From: Methylococcales bacterium
Lineage (GTDB): Bacteria; Pseudomonadota; Gammaproteobacteria; Methylococcales; Methylomonadaceae
Length of the DNA: 64,000 bases
Direction of reading: 5' to 3'
Assembly: GCA_026399095.1 (NCBI GenBank)
Contig: JAPLRP010000061.1
Coordinates: 1-64,000 of the forward strand
Below are positions 10,133 through 19,710 of the stretch, piece by piece; positions within the stretch are counted from its first letter, which is position 1, and every line of letters starts with the position of its first letter. The notes beneath the pieces were generated by a model. The model was given only the letters and a program-made list of their open reading frames with translations. It made no database searches and was not told where the DNA came from. A program made the translations under genes and the position numbers.

Positions 10133-12568
10133 TTAATATTCTATTTTAATTGACCCCATTACTGTCCTTGGTGCTCCATAGTTGGAAGGTCCATAACTAT
10201 AAACGCTACTGTAGTAGTTTTTATCTATCAAATTATCAAGATTTATTTGAGTAGTTAATCTTGACTTACCCACTTTCCATAATTTACTAGCCATTAAATT
10301 AACGGTTACATAACCTGGTGCTTGTGCAGAATTGTTATAACCAATTTCACGTTGCCCTATAGCTTGAACGCCACCACCCACTTTAACGCCTTGTATTGCT
10401 TGGTGTTGGAATTCATAAGTAGTCCATAAATTCCCATTATTAATAGGTGCATTGTCCAGGCGCATACCTTCTGTTCCAGCTCCAACACTATCTTTCAGTG
10501 TTTTAGCAAAGGGCATGTAAGAATAACCGCCAATAATATTCCAGCCCGGTAAAATTTGACCTGACACATCAAGTTCTAAACCTCTGGTTTCTGCCTCACC
10601 AATAGCTTGTGTAATTAAGGGAGCAACTTGTACAGGTACATTTTGTTTTTTGAGATCATAGTATGCGAGCGTGGCATTAAACTTACCATCGAATAGTTCT
10701 GTTTTAATGCCCGTCTCCCATTGCTGACCTGTTTGGGGTGGAAGTGGTTGTGTATTTGCCCCGTAATTATTTGCAGCACCAAAATTTTCTGTATAACTGC
10801 CATACAGGGATAATTCAGGTATAGGTTGCCATACCAATCCACCTCTTGGGGAAACTTTGTCGTAACTTGAGCTTTGTACAGGACCACCATATTCACCAGT
10901 ACTGCTACCTGATGTTTCTGCGTTGTCATAGCGAAAACCACCTAAAAGATTAATGTGAAAAGGTAGTTCAATTTGATCTTGGGCATAGAGACCAAACCAT
11001 GGCAGAGAAAAGTTACCGGTTGTTACATCAGCGGATGTAATGGTAGGAGGTCCTGCCATATGAGTAGGATGGTAAATATTAGTAGTGTCGTATTGATTGG
11101 GATTGGCACCAAACCCGGCCATCGTAGAGCGATAATCAGATCGATAATAATCACCCCCCATTAAGGTGGTATGTTTAGCAAAACCGGTATTAAACTTTCC
11201 TGTCAGTTCAAGCGCGTTGAAAAAATTATGCTGGTAATCATGCCCATCTGTATTTTGTGCAAAAAAACTACGGGTTATATTGCCATTTGGTGCAACAGGC
11301 GCCCAATTTCCATCTGGATTAATGGCGGACATTGTTAAAGTATGGTTACTGAAATTGAATCGATGCTGTAATTTCCAATCTTTATTAAAATTGTGTTCAG
11401 TATTTAGAGAAACCATTGTGTACTCATCTTCCTGAAGATTCCAGGGATCCCCCAGGTTTTCTGATCGTGGTATAGGTGCCGGACGATTACCCATCAAAGG
11501 TACTGTGCCATTCCCGGTTTCTTTAATATCGCTATAAGTTACTTGTATTGTTGAAGTCGTTTTATCGCTGATATTCCAGCGTAAACTTGGTGCAACCAAA
11601 AGTCTTTCATTACCACCAAATTGCTGAAATGTATTATTAGTTTGGTATCCCAAATTAAACCGATAAGCAAGGTCTTTATTTGCAGTCAAAGGTCCCGTTG
11701 CATCAACACTTGTCCGGTATAAATCAAAAGAACCAAACTGCTGACTTAAGCTATAGTAAGCCGTGTCTAATGGTTTTTTGGTGACAAAATTCACTAACCC
11801 ACCGGGTTCGGTTCGACCATATAATACTGAACCCGGTCCTTTTAAAACCTCTACCCTTTCCACATTAGCTAGATCTTCGGTATGGGCCCATTGACTTTGG
11901 TTTAAGAAACCATCACGGTAAATATTTGAATTTCCAAAGCCACGCAAGAAAAAGTTACCTGTTCCACCTGCACCGGGTACAGCTCCACTCACATTTCGGA
12001 GCGCTTGATCAACAGTAATAACTTGTTGATCTTTAATTACTTGTTGCGTTACGACTTTTACCGACATCGGTGTCAGCATTAAAGGTGTGTCGGTCTTTGT
12101 CGCTGTACTTGAATCTACAACAGTATACGTTTGATTATAAGGATCATTGGGATCTTGAGCACCCACTACGGTCATTGCTTTTAATGTTGTTTCTGTTGGT
12201 TTACTAGACTTGCCCGATACAGTAATGAGTGTTTTATCAACGACTTTATAATTAAGACCACTTTTACCTAAAGCAATATTTAACGCTTGTTGTGCCGTGT
12301 ATTGTCCTTTGACGGGTGCTGCGCTTAAGCCTTTAACAGATGTATCAGTATAAACCAGTTTAGTATGCGAAGATTGCGCCAAACTATTTAATGTGGCAGA
12401 TAGCGGTTGTGCGGGTAAGTTAAATTTATAGGTTTGTTCAGGACTTGCATAAGCGTTGCCAATTAATAAAGGTGTAATTAAAGCGCTTTGCTTTAGCAAC
12501 TCAAGGGATGTAATTTTTTTCCTTGAACCAACAGCTTTATGAGTTGTGTGAAATAAATTATTAACCAT
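10133..12568 (-). CDS. TonB-dependent siderophore receptor with N-terminal STN signalling domain
   Basis: STN domain (FNLPAQPLSATLNSLAQSSHTKLVY), plug VEVLKGPGSVLYGRTEPGGLVNFVTKKP, C-terminal beta-barrel strands. Confidence 0.95.
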   Translation of the reverse strand: MVNNLFHTTHKAVGSRKKITSLELLKQSALITPLLIGNAYASPEQTYKFNLPAQPLSATLNSLAQSSHTKLVYTDTSVKGLSAAPVKGQYTAQQALNIALGKSGLNYKVVDKTLITVSGKSSKPTETTLKAMTVVGAQDPNDPYNQTYTVVDSSTATKTDTPLMLTPMSVKVVTQQVIKDQQVITVDQALRNVSGAVPGAGGTGNFFLRGFGNSNIYRDGFLNQSQWAHTEDLANVERVEVLKGPGSVLYGRTEPGGLVNFVTKKPLDTAYYSLSQQFGSFDLYRTSVDATGPLTANKDLAYRFNLGYQTNNTFQQFGGNERLLVAPSLRWNISDKTTSTIQVTYSDIKETGNGTVPLMGNRPAPIPRSENLGDPWNLQEDEYTMVSLNTEHNFNKDWKLQHRFNFSNHTLTMSAINPDGNWAPVAPNGNITRSFFAQNTDGHDYQHNFFNALELTGKFNTGFAKHTTLMGGDYYRSDYRSTMAGFGANPNQYDTTNIYHPTHMAGPPTITSADVTTGNFSLPWFGLYAQDQIELPFHINLLGGFRYDNAETSGSSTGEYGGPVQSSSYDKVSPRGGLVWQPIPELSLYGSYTENFGAANNYGANTQPLPPQTGQQWETGIKTELFDGKFNATLAYYDLKKQNVPVQVAPLITQAIGEAETRGLELDVSGQILPGWNIIGGYSYMPFAKTLKDSVGAGTEGMRLDNAPINNGNLWTTYEFQHQAIQGVKVGGGVQAIGQREIGYNNSAQAPGYVTVNLMASKLWKVGKSRLTTQINLDNLIDKNYYSSVYSYGPSNYGAPRTVMGSIKIEY

Positions 12569-12751
12569 GTTATTTTCTCTGGTTTATTTTGTTATTAAGA
12601 TTTCAACGCTTATTAGGCGTCTTAATAATATTAACAATGCAAAGTGATCTAACTGGACAAAATAAAATTTTTTTTTAACTCAATAAACCTATTTCATTAT
12701 AAAAATATAACAATTATTAGAGAAAGCGAACGATTGTCTATTCCAGTTTTT

Positions 12752-13741
12752 CTACCGAACAACACGATGTAGCTCGACGTTTTGACCTTTTCGCTTGGTT
12801 TGGACAGGAAGCATAGATTCAAGCGCATGTAAAAATGGATTTAGGTCATCAGAATTAAATGTACCACTAAGTGTTTCTTTGGCCAGGTTTTGGTCGTCAA
12901 AAGTAAATTTAACCGGATGATAGCGCTCTAATTCGGTCATTACCTCCAAAAGTGGTGTTTCTTTAAAAAACAAATCACCATTTACCCAAGCTTTCAATTT
13001 ATCAACTTGAACACTTTGCAACGGCCCTAAGCCTTTATTTTGAGTATAACTGCGTTGATCACCTGCAATCAGATGTTCATTATTTACATTGTGATCATTA
13101 TTTAGTTCGACCTCCCCTTCCAATACTGAAATAGTGGCCTTCTGCCCTTGCTTAATAACATTAAACACAGTGCCAACATCTCGAATAGTTAAATCTCCGA
13201 CATCGACTAAAAACGGTCGTAATTGATTATGAGTAACGTTAAATTGTGCTTCACCTTGAGCTAAATTGACCTTGCGCTGTAACAATGACATTCTTACGGT
13301 AATACTGGAATCGGTGTTTAGATCTATAAAAGAGTTGTCGGCTAATTCAATACGACGATGCTCTCCCTTACGGGTGACATATATGATAGTTTGTGCGTTG
13401 TATTCCAACCAAGCACCACTGATTAATGTCGCAGAGAGAACAAAAACAACCCATGACGCTAATTTAGCAATATTTGATTTCAAAGGTGTTGCAGATCGAG
13501 CCGCTTTTAGAGCAGGCACTGGAATGAATTTCAGATCATCCATATTAGCCCAGATATTTTCAGCATGAGTATAAGCGGCTCGATGACTCTCACTAAGGTC
13601 TAACCAATTTTCAAAGCTGGATTGTTCTTTTAAAGAACAATTCTCAGATTGTAATTGTACAAACCATTCAATTGCTTGTTTTAATTGTTGGTTACTAAAA
13701 ACTGATGTATCTGCAGATAGCATATGTTTTAAGCTACCCAA
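12752..13741 (-). CDS. fecR: FecR family anti-sigma/sigma-regulator
   Basis: DUF4880-like N-terminus (FENWLDLSESHRAAYTHAENIW), TM, GEHRRIELADNSFIDLNTDSSITV. Confidence 0.92.
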   Translation of the reverse strand: MGSLKHMLSADTSVFSNQQLKQAIEWFVQLQSENCSLKEQSSFENWLDLSESHRAAYTHAENIWANMDDLKFIPVPALKAARSATPLKSNIAKLASWVVFVLSATLISGAWLEYNAQTIIYVTRKGEHRRIELADNSFIDLNTDSSITVRMSLLQRKVNLAQGEAQFNVTHNQLRPFLVDVGDLTIRDVGTVFNVIKQGQKATISVLEGEVELNNDHNVNNEHLIAGDQRSYTQNKGLGPLQSVQVDKLKAWVNGDLFFKETPLLEVMTELERYHPVKFTFDDQNLAKETLSGTFNSDDLNPFLHALESMLPVQTKRKGQNVELHRVVR

Positions 13742-14253
13742 GCTTGTGTATTATGCATATAGTTGTGGCAATGAAGCATAGCTTGCACTAAACGGCGCTG
13801 TACCGTTTTCTCTGATATACCAAGCTTTAGCGAAATTTCCGAATAGCTTAATTCATCAATTTTACGGAGTAAAAAAACATACTGGTATTTTTCTGGTAAC
13901 GAATTAATAGCCGATAACAATATTTCACATTGCTGGCGTAATGAGATTATTTCATCCGGCAAATGCTTTGGACACACTATTAAATCGGTAAGTTGCGAGC
14001 CGTTATTTTTAGCTTGTTTTTGCCACTTTATGTAGTTTAGAGCTAATCTATCAGCTATACGAAAAAGAAAACCAGCTAAATTTTCATCATGTTTAAGCGC
14101 ATCATCACGTAATAAACGCAAATAAGTTTCTTGACACAAATCTTGAGCCGTTTCTGGACAGCGTATTTTGTAGACCAAAAACTGAGTAAGTGCCTCATTA
14201 TGCTCTTGAAACAATTTAGTTACTTGTTCTTGGCTAAGTGAGATAGAAGACAT
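13729..14253 (-). CDS. fecI: ECF RNA polymerase sigma factor, FecI family
   Basis: AQDLCQETYLRLLRD; LPEKYQYVFLLRKIDELSYSEISLKLGISEKTVQRRLVQAM. Confidence 0.92.
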   Translation of the reverse strand: MSSISLSQEQVTKLFQEHNEALTQFLVYKIRCPETAQDLCQETYLRLLRDDALKHDENLAGFLFRIADRLALNYIKWQKQAKNNGSQLTDLIVCPKHLPDEIISLRQQCEILLSAINSLPEKYQYVFLLRKIDELSYSEISLKLGISEKTVQRRLVQAMLHCHNYMHNTQAWVA

Positions 14254-14475
14254 TAGCTATTTTCCAGGGTATTATTTTGCCTTAAGCAACATATTAGATT
14301 TTTTAATAACATTGTCTTTAGAGCGTATCCAGTGCAATTAAATAAAAAATAAGCACGATTGATGCCATGATATTTAAAAATTTAAAAATCAATAAATACG
14401 CGCCTAATACATTGTTGTTTTTTTGTGAAAAAATATTTCAAATGGAATTAATGATGAAGAAGATAAAATTAAAAC

Positions 14476-14510
14476 TGTGTCATATGACACAACTACTGTG
14501 TCATATGACC
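14476..14510. promoter_or_regulatory. Two 21-bp-spaced copies of CTGTGTCATATGAC, the first a perfect 16-bp palindrome TGTGTCATATGACACA
   Basis: Read directly: ctgtgtcatatgacacaactactgtgtcatatgacc. Confidence 0.6.
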
Positions 14511-14519
14511 TATTAAATA

Positions 14520-14900
14520 TTATTTTCCATTCTTGTATTTCAATTTGTCAGAAACCTCTGGAAAGACATTCATTGCGTCCAATTTGAAATTTGGGCCTTT
14601 CATTACATCAACTTTGGGATCATTTAATCCTACTTTACTTATTGGTTGTTTTTGAACAGGCCTAGTAACAGGCTTTGCTGGCTTTACTACTTTCCTAACT
14701 GGTACCAATGGTTTTCTTATCATTGCCCTAGCAGGTCCAACTTTTCGTACAGGCGTATTTGCCCTAATCATTGTTTTCCTTGGATAAGATATTGCTTCCT
14801 TAACATCGCTATCTGCCATCAGTACGTCCCATAAACCATCTGTTAGCAGCAACCAAAGTTCATAGAGATCGTTATCATTTAATAGTTCTTTAATTTTCAT
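14520..14900 (-). CDS. Hypothetical protein, Pro/Lys/Arg/Val-rich middle
   Basis: 126 aa ORF; low-complexity TPVRKVGPARAMIRKPLVPVRKVVKPAKPVTRPVQKQP. Confidence 0.5.
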   Translation of the reverse strand: MKIKELLNDNDLYELWLLLTDGLWDVLMADSDVKEAISYPRKTMIRANTPVRKVGPARAMIRKPLVPVRKVVKPAKPVTRPVQKQPISKVGLNDPKVDVMKGPNFKLDAMNVFPEVSDKLKYKNGK

Positions 14901-15006
14901 CGTGTCATTCCTCTTAAGGTATTTATCAGTTATACCCAGAGAGGTATTAATTTAGGCCACTGCCCACAATCCTTCCTGAGATTACAAACAGTAGCCAGTG
15001 CATTTA

Positions 15007-16662
15007 TTAATGCGTCTTCTTCATACCGATCAAATGAAATAGCGTGCCTTTTTTAATCCCTGAATAGCCTTTCCAACAATGCCATGACTTACTGGCATCC
15101 TTGGCTGTTTTAGAATGACTGATATAAGGTGTCAGCTCAATGAATTCACTTTCAGTAAAACCGGCATCATTCATTGCTGCAGCCATACGGCCATAGGTGT
15201 GATGATCACCCAGGTGTTTAAAGTCACCTTGCTTAATGAGTGTTTTGATCGCGTTTAAATCAATTACTTCTTGATCCAAGCTATCACTATGGATGCCTTG
15301 TCTTATTGGGCTTTCATAAACTAATTCAGCCAGTTCAGTCATCGCTGGCGCGTATTGAATGACCTTTTCAACATCAATGGCATAACGGGTTAATTGCGCT
15401 TCATCTTTCAAATTACCACGCCAAAAGAACGACCAATCTAAGCGACTTTGTACTTTGCAAGGTAGATAAAAGAAGCTAGCTGTATGAGTTTTAGATAAAT
15501 CAATGCCGGAGAATTTAGCATTGGAATTCTTATCCAGGTGTTTTACTCGGTCTTTTGGCCAGCAAGTGATATAACCTTGTTGAGCAATAATCCGTTGAAT
15601 ATAAGATTGTACTTCTCGATAAATCTCATCATTAACGACTTGCTTAATGAAGAACATCACCCGGTAATTATTGGGTTTTGTTGCACTTCGACTGAATGAA
15701 TTACACATAAAGAAGCTATGTTTGGTCTTCTGGGTAAATATCGCCTTAAATTCCTCGGGTGATAAATCGCCATCATCAATATCAACCACCACCAAGGACG
15801 CATAATCGACATTACTGAGTGCTCTTGATTGCTCGGTTTTATAAGTCACGCCATTAAATAAAACACTTTCATCCTTGGTGCTAATGATGTGATTGGTATA
15901 AATGGATTGCATGGTCTTAACGAATTCCATTGGCGAACTATTAATCCCTGCCAATGACTTGTTATAAATGCTACTGAGAAATGTCACACCGAATGACATA
16001 TCCAAGAACTCAGGGGGTTTTGGGAGATATTGGGTACTAAATCCTATAGATAAGCAATTGGTAGTCAAATTATCCCAAGTATTATCTTCTGGATCACTAT
16101 CTGCATTAATAGAAGGAATTAATGATGTGGTTTTTACATCATTTGTTTCTGGGAGATTTTGGGTACTAGATCCTATAGATAAGCAATTGATACCCAAATT
16201 ATCCCAAGTATTATTTCCTCGATCACTATCTGCATTAATAGGAGGAATTAATGATGTGGTTTTTACATCATTTGTTGCTGGGAGATCTTGGGTACTAAAT
16301 CCTATAGATAAGCCATTGATACCCAAATTATCCCAAGTATTATTTTCTGGATCACTATCTGCATTAATAGGAGGAATTAATGATGTGGTTTTTACATCAT
16401 TTGTTTCTGGGAGATTTTGACTACCAGATCCTATAGATAAGCAATTGGTAGTCAAATTATCCCAAGTATTATTTTCTGGATCACTATCTGCATTAATAGG
16501 ACTGACCTGCTTACTGCTTTCGTATTGACCGTTATTCAAAGCGGTTATTACGATGGAATTTAATGCCTTTAAATCAATGAGCTTCTTGAGTCGGCTTTTT
16601 GAATTCTTCTCCACTTGCGTTAAGGCCACAACTTTTTTAAGACAACCATTTATCACAGACAA
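15007..16662 (-). CDS. Primase-like (archaeo-eukaryotic primase/PrimPol-type) replication protein with N-terminal tandem repeats
   Basis: YASLVVVDIDDGDLS...FFMCNSFSRSATKPNNYRVMFFI...DLSKTHTASFFYLPCKVQ resembles DxD / S..(T)..RhR / FhyLP patterns of mobile-element primases; overlaps a helicase-like gene; N-terminus carries about 4 repeats of 43 aa. Confidence 0.55.
   Translation of the reverse strand: MSVINGCLKKVVALTQVEKNSKSRLKKLIDLKALNSIVITALNNGQYESSKQVSPINADSDPENNTWDNLTTNCLSIGSGSQNLPETNDVKTTSLIPPINADSDPENNTWDNLGINGLSIGFSTQDLPATNDVKTTSLIPPINADSDRGNNTWDNLGINCLSIGSSTQNLPETNDVKTTSLIPSINADSDPEDNTWDNLTTNCLSIGFSTQYLPKPPEFLDMSFGVTFLSSIYNKSLAGINSSPMEFVKTMQSIYTNHIISTKDESVLFNGVTYKTEQSRALSNVDYASLVVVDIDDGDLSPEEFKAIFTQKTKHSFFMCNSFSRSATKPNNYRVMFFIKQVVNDEIYREVQSYIQRIIAQQGYITCWPKDRVKHLDKNSNAKFSGIDLSKTHTASFFYLPCKVQSRLDWSFFWRGNLKDEAQLTRYAIDVEKVIQYAPAMTELAELVYESPIRQGIHSDSLDQEVIDLNAIKTLIKQGDFKHLGDHHTYGRMAAAMNDAGFTESEFIELTPYISHSKTAKDASKSWHCWKGYSGIKKGTLFHLIGMKKTH
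16021..16500. repeat. Tandem 129-bp repeats (about 3.7 copies), in frame inside the primase-like gene
   Basis: tgggagat... anchors at 16021, 16150, 16279, 16408 and (c/g)gatcactatctgcattaatag anchors at 16091, 16220, 16349, 16478: constant 129-bp period. Confidence 0.95.
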
Positions 16663-17947
16663 TGGCGGTTACCGGTGCGGTGCTATCTGGACGCCTGAGT
16701 GAGGTCCGCATAATAGCTTGGTGAGCCACTTCATAAGACATAGCCCGCTTGATGAAAACCTTATCAAAGCCCAAGTCAATTAACATGGCGGTATGTTTGG
16801 GTTGATTATTTAATGCCGGTGAAAAGTATATATCATTGATAGTATCGAAGTGATTAATGCCGTGGGATATGACAGGGGCTTTCCTGCCTTTTCTAAAGGC
16901 TGTGCTGTCATCATTGTTGGTCATGTAAATGAACTCACGCTCACCCATGAAGCGTGCCACGACCTCAGCGAAATAGTCGAGCTTGGTTTTTCCTTTAATG
17001 AGTTGATTGGCTGAATGCTTACTCCAATCGGCTTCTTGTAAATAACGCAACGTTAAGCGATGGCCATTGCTGTATTGGTTGTAACGTAATTGCTGGGTAA
17101 TGGGCGTAAATGGCCGGAATACCACGCTGCAATAGTCCGACCAATAGCGATATAAAAGCGATTGTTCAAAGTTCGCACCCATCATAATGACTTGCGCAAA
17201 GCCCTGGTAGATTGAAGGCTGTAATAAGCTTAAAAAATACAGCTTGTTGAGTTCATTACCATACAGATAATCATCAGGACTATCATCCGTGACTTGATTC
17301 CTTTCTACTAATTTGTCCCAGTTTGCTTTATCGGTATAGCAGCGGTAATGGTCATCATACAGATCATCGACAATGGCTTTGAATACGTCATTGACAGCAT
17401 CTTGATTATGACCCAGCCGTTCGGCACTTGGATGAATTTCATATAAGCCAGTACCCGCGACCTCACCGGTTTCTATATACTGGGCTAATAAGTGATGGTT
17501 ATAGGGTAAAGATGGCGCTGCAAAATTATCCACTTTGGGGATTTCATCCACAATCAATACCCACTCACTTTGATTTTCGATAAATTGAAGTTTAGGAAAT
17601 ACTTGCTGGGTACAGATGATGACGCCCTGCCCCATTACGTTAATGTCCCGAATAGCCGCCATAATCTGTGCCGGTACATTCGAGGAGCGACTTCTGGTTT
17701 GTGAATAAATCTTTTGAATAGCGCCAATCCCCAAGTCATCTAATTGCTTGTAGATCTGGTCAGCCAACGCTTTAGATGGCGTGGTGATGATAAACTTCTG
17801 GTGTAAGCCTGATAGCTTAATAAACTGCCCTAAACCATAGGTCTTACCGGCACCACAGAGACCATCGACATAATGAATGGTCAGTGGTGGGTTATGTTCT
17901 TTACTGATTTTAAAATGGTTTTGTACAACATCCTTGTTGTTTTTCAT
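16637..17947 (-). CDS. SF2-like DEAD/DEAH-type ATPase/helicase of a mobile element
   Basis: Walker A DGLCGAGKTYG; TTPSKALADQI; Walker B VLIVDEIPK. Confidence 0.7.
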   Translation of the reverse strand: MKNNKDVVQNHFKISKEHNPPLTIHYVDGLCGAGKTYGLGQFIKLSGLHQKFIITTPSKALADQIYKQLDDLGIGAIQKIYSQTRSRSSNVPAQIMAAIRDINVMGQGVIICTQQVFPKLQFIENQSEWVLIVDEIPKVDNFAAPSLPYNHHLLAQYIETGEVAGTGLYEIHPSAERLGHNQDAVNDVFKAIVDDLYDDHYRCYTDKANWDKLVERNQVTDDSPDDYLYGNELNKLYFLSLLQPSIYQGFAQVIMMGANFEQSLLYRYWSDYCSVVFRPFTPITQQLRYNQYSNGHRLTLRYLQEADWSKHSANQLIKGKTKLDYFAEVVARFMGEREFIYMTNNDDSTAFRKGRKAPVISHGINHFDTINDIYFSPALNNQPKHTAMLIDLGFDKVFIKRAMSYEVAHQAIMRTSLRRPDSTAPVTAIVCDKWLS

Positions 17948-18133
17948 TGGTTTTAACTCCTGTTAAATTGAACCACTGTGTAGGGCTCAATGAAGCAAGA
18001 TCACGTTTAATAGAATGATTGATTGGCTTTTGATAAATACCTATACCGTTAGGTTGTTCATCTTAGCTGGGGTACTGCTCTCTATCAGTGCTCTGGCTTT
18101 TTGGGTGTGTGCTTCCTGCACATTCCCATATTA

Positions 18134-18334
18134 CTATTGCTTACTTGGCTCGCTGTTGTTTCGACTGATAATACAGTTCTCCATCCACGCTTCAATTTCA
18201 TCCGCTAACCACACCACACTTCGCGTACTGACCTTAATCTGTGTGGGAAAGTCACCCTTTGCTATGGCCCAATAAACAGATGATCGGGGTAAGCCTGTCA
18301 TCATCATGACGTCTTTTAATTTAATAAATCTCAT
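18134..18334 (-). CDS. AlpA family phage/island transcriptional regulator (excisionase-like wHTH)
   Basis: MRFIKLKDVMMMTGLPRSSVYWAIAKGDFPTQIKVSTRSVVWLADEIEAWM is the AlpA signature. Confidence 0.88.
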   Translation of the reverse strand: MRFIKLKDVMMMTGLPRSSVYWAIAKGDFPTQIKVSTRSVVWLADEIEAWMENCIISRNNSEPSKQ

Positions 18335-18472
18335 AATCCCTCCTGGATAGTTTTAGAATTCTTTAGATTCACTGGTATTTAGCAAATGGCGAGAAATAGT
18401 GGGATTTTTATGAAAAAAGAAGGGAATTGAGACCAAAGAGATAAATACTTTTGTCATACAGGAGTATTAATA

Positions 18473-18634
18473 ATGAGAAAGACAACCAAACACCTAAGAA
18501 CAATTAAGTCATTTAGATTTACACCATCATTTGCACATAGCATTTATGCTACGGCTAGACAATTGAATCTCAGTGAATCTGAATTTGTGAGAATGGCACT
18601 GATGGAAGTGATTGATCGAATACAGCAAAATTAA
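18473..18634 (+). CDS. Small ribbon-helix-helix DNA-binding protein (53 aa), not in ORF track
   Basis: ATG at 18473, RBS AGGAG upstream; MRKTTKHLRTIKSFRFTPSFAHSIYATARQLNLSESEFVRMALMEVIDRIQQN*. Confidence 0.65.
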   Translation: MRKTTKHLRTIKSFRFTPSFAHSIYATARQLNLSESEFVRMALMEVIDRIQQN

Positions 18635-18793
18635 AAATAGCTTGATGGAAATCCAGCTCCTGAATTTCTCTCAGGGAACAGTATTATTTCATTAAGATTT
18701 GAAGTTTGAGCGACACCGAAAAAGAGAACAAAAATAGAACGTAATTCGATTTTAATGTTATCCTGATAAGTAAAAACAGTCCATTAAATACTT

Positions 18794-19300
18794 ATGACTA
18801 CTAATATCAAAATAGAAAGATCATCTAAATTCAGTTATCCAATTGAATTGAATTTATCTCTACTTCAATCATTGGAAGTCGAGATATTTCATTTTGATAA
18901 AAACTCACCGAGAATTCCTCTTCCTATTTTTGGATCAAAAGTAGCCGCAGGTTTTCCATCCCCTGCTGATGACTATATAGAAAAATCATTGGACCTAAAT
19001 GAATTGCTGATCCAAAAACCAGCAGCAACTTTTTTCGTTAGGGCACAAGGTGAATCAATGCTAGGTGCAGGAATTCATCCTAACGATATTTTGGTTGTCG
19101 ATAAGTCAGCAGATGCTATTGATGGCAAAGTTGTCATTGCTGCACTTAATGGTGAATTGACCGTGAAAAGATTGACTAAAAATCTTGATGGTACTTGGTA
19201 TTTAAAAGCAGAGAATAACGCCTTCCCTGATATTTTATTACATGATGAACTAGAATTGGTTATCTGGGGTGTAGTCACTAGCGTTATTCATAATCTTTGA
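18794..19300 (+). CDS. S24 family peptidase, UmuD/LexA-like autoprotease
   Basis: Cleavage-site-like VAAGFPSP; catalytic Ser in RAQGESMLGAGI; Lys in VVIAALNGELTVKRL. Confidence 0.9.
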   Translation: MTTNIKIERSSKFSYPIELNLSLLQSLEVEIFHFDKNSPRIPLPIFGSKVAAGFPSPADDYIEKSLDLNELLIQKPAATFFVRAQGESMLGAGIHPNDILVVDKSADAIDGKVVIAALNGELTVKRLTKNLDGTWYLKAENNAFPDILLHDELELVIWGVVTSVIHNL

Positions 19301-19538
19301 TAGGGAAAACTATCATTAACTATTTCTAGCCAGTTTTTTTTGATTTTTTATCTAAAGAAGTCCAAACAATTCCTATTACAACCAGAAATGTTATGAAGCA
19401 TTGATATTTGAAATGAATTATTGATCTTTGTAATTTAGGATAAACATAAGAATTAATAAATGTTATCCCATAAGTTATCCCATAAACGTTATTTTCTCAT
19501 TTTTCCAAATAACGAATTTCATAACTCATTGATTTAAT

Positions 19539-19615
<77 letters not shown>

Positions 19616-19710
19616 ACATTAAATTTTTATCTAACTTTGAAAGGATTGCGATTACAACCCCAATAACATCAACGGCATATTATACTACATAAAAAAATTA
19701 CCAATGGACT

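Noticed and set aside
12600-14330. Possible Fur boxes upstream of the receptor, fecR and fecI
   Set aside because: AT-rich stretches present but no convincing GATAAT-type 19-bp palindrome found by eye.
15968-16420. Plus-strand 150-aa repetitive ORF
   Set aside because: Mirror image of the 129-bp repeats in the primase-like gene; open because the period is a multiple of 3.
18015-18275. Plus-strand 86-aa ORF with hydrophobic N-terminus
   Set aside because: Antisense to the AlpA-like gene over half its length, no RBS; best treated as spurious.
18744-18793. LexA-box-like CTGATAAGTAAAAACAG upstream of the UmuD-like gene
   Set aside because: CTG..CAG spacing is 17 bp rather than 16 and the core is not the AT-alternating consensus; not called without a genome-specific LexA model.
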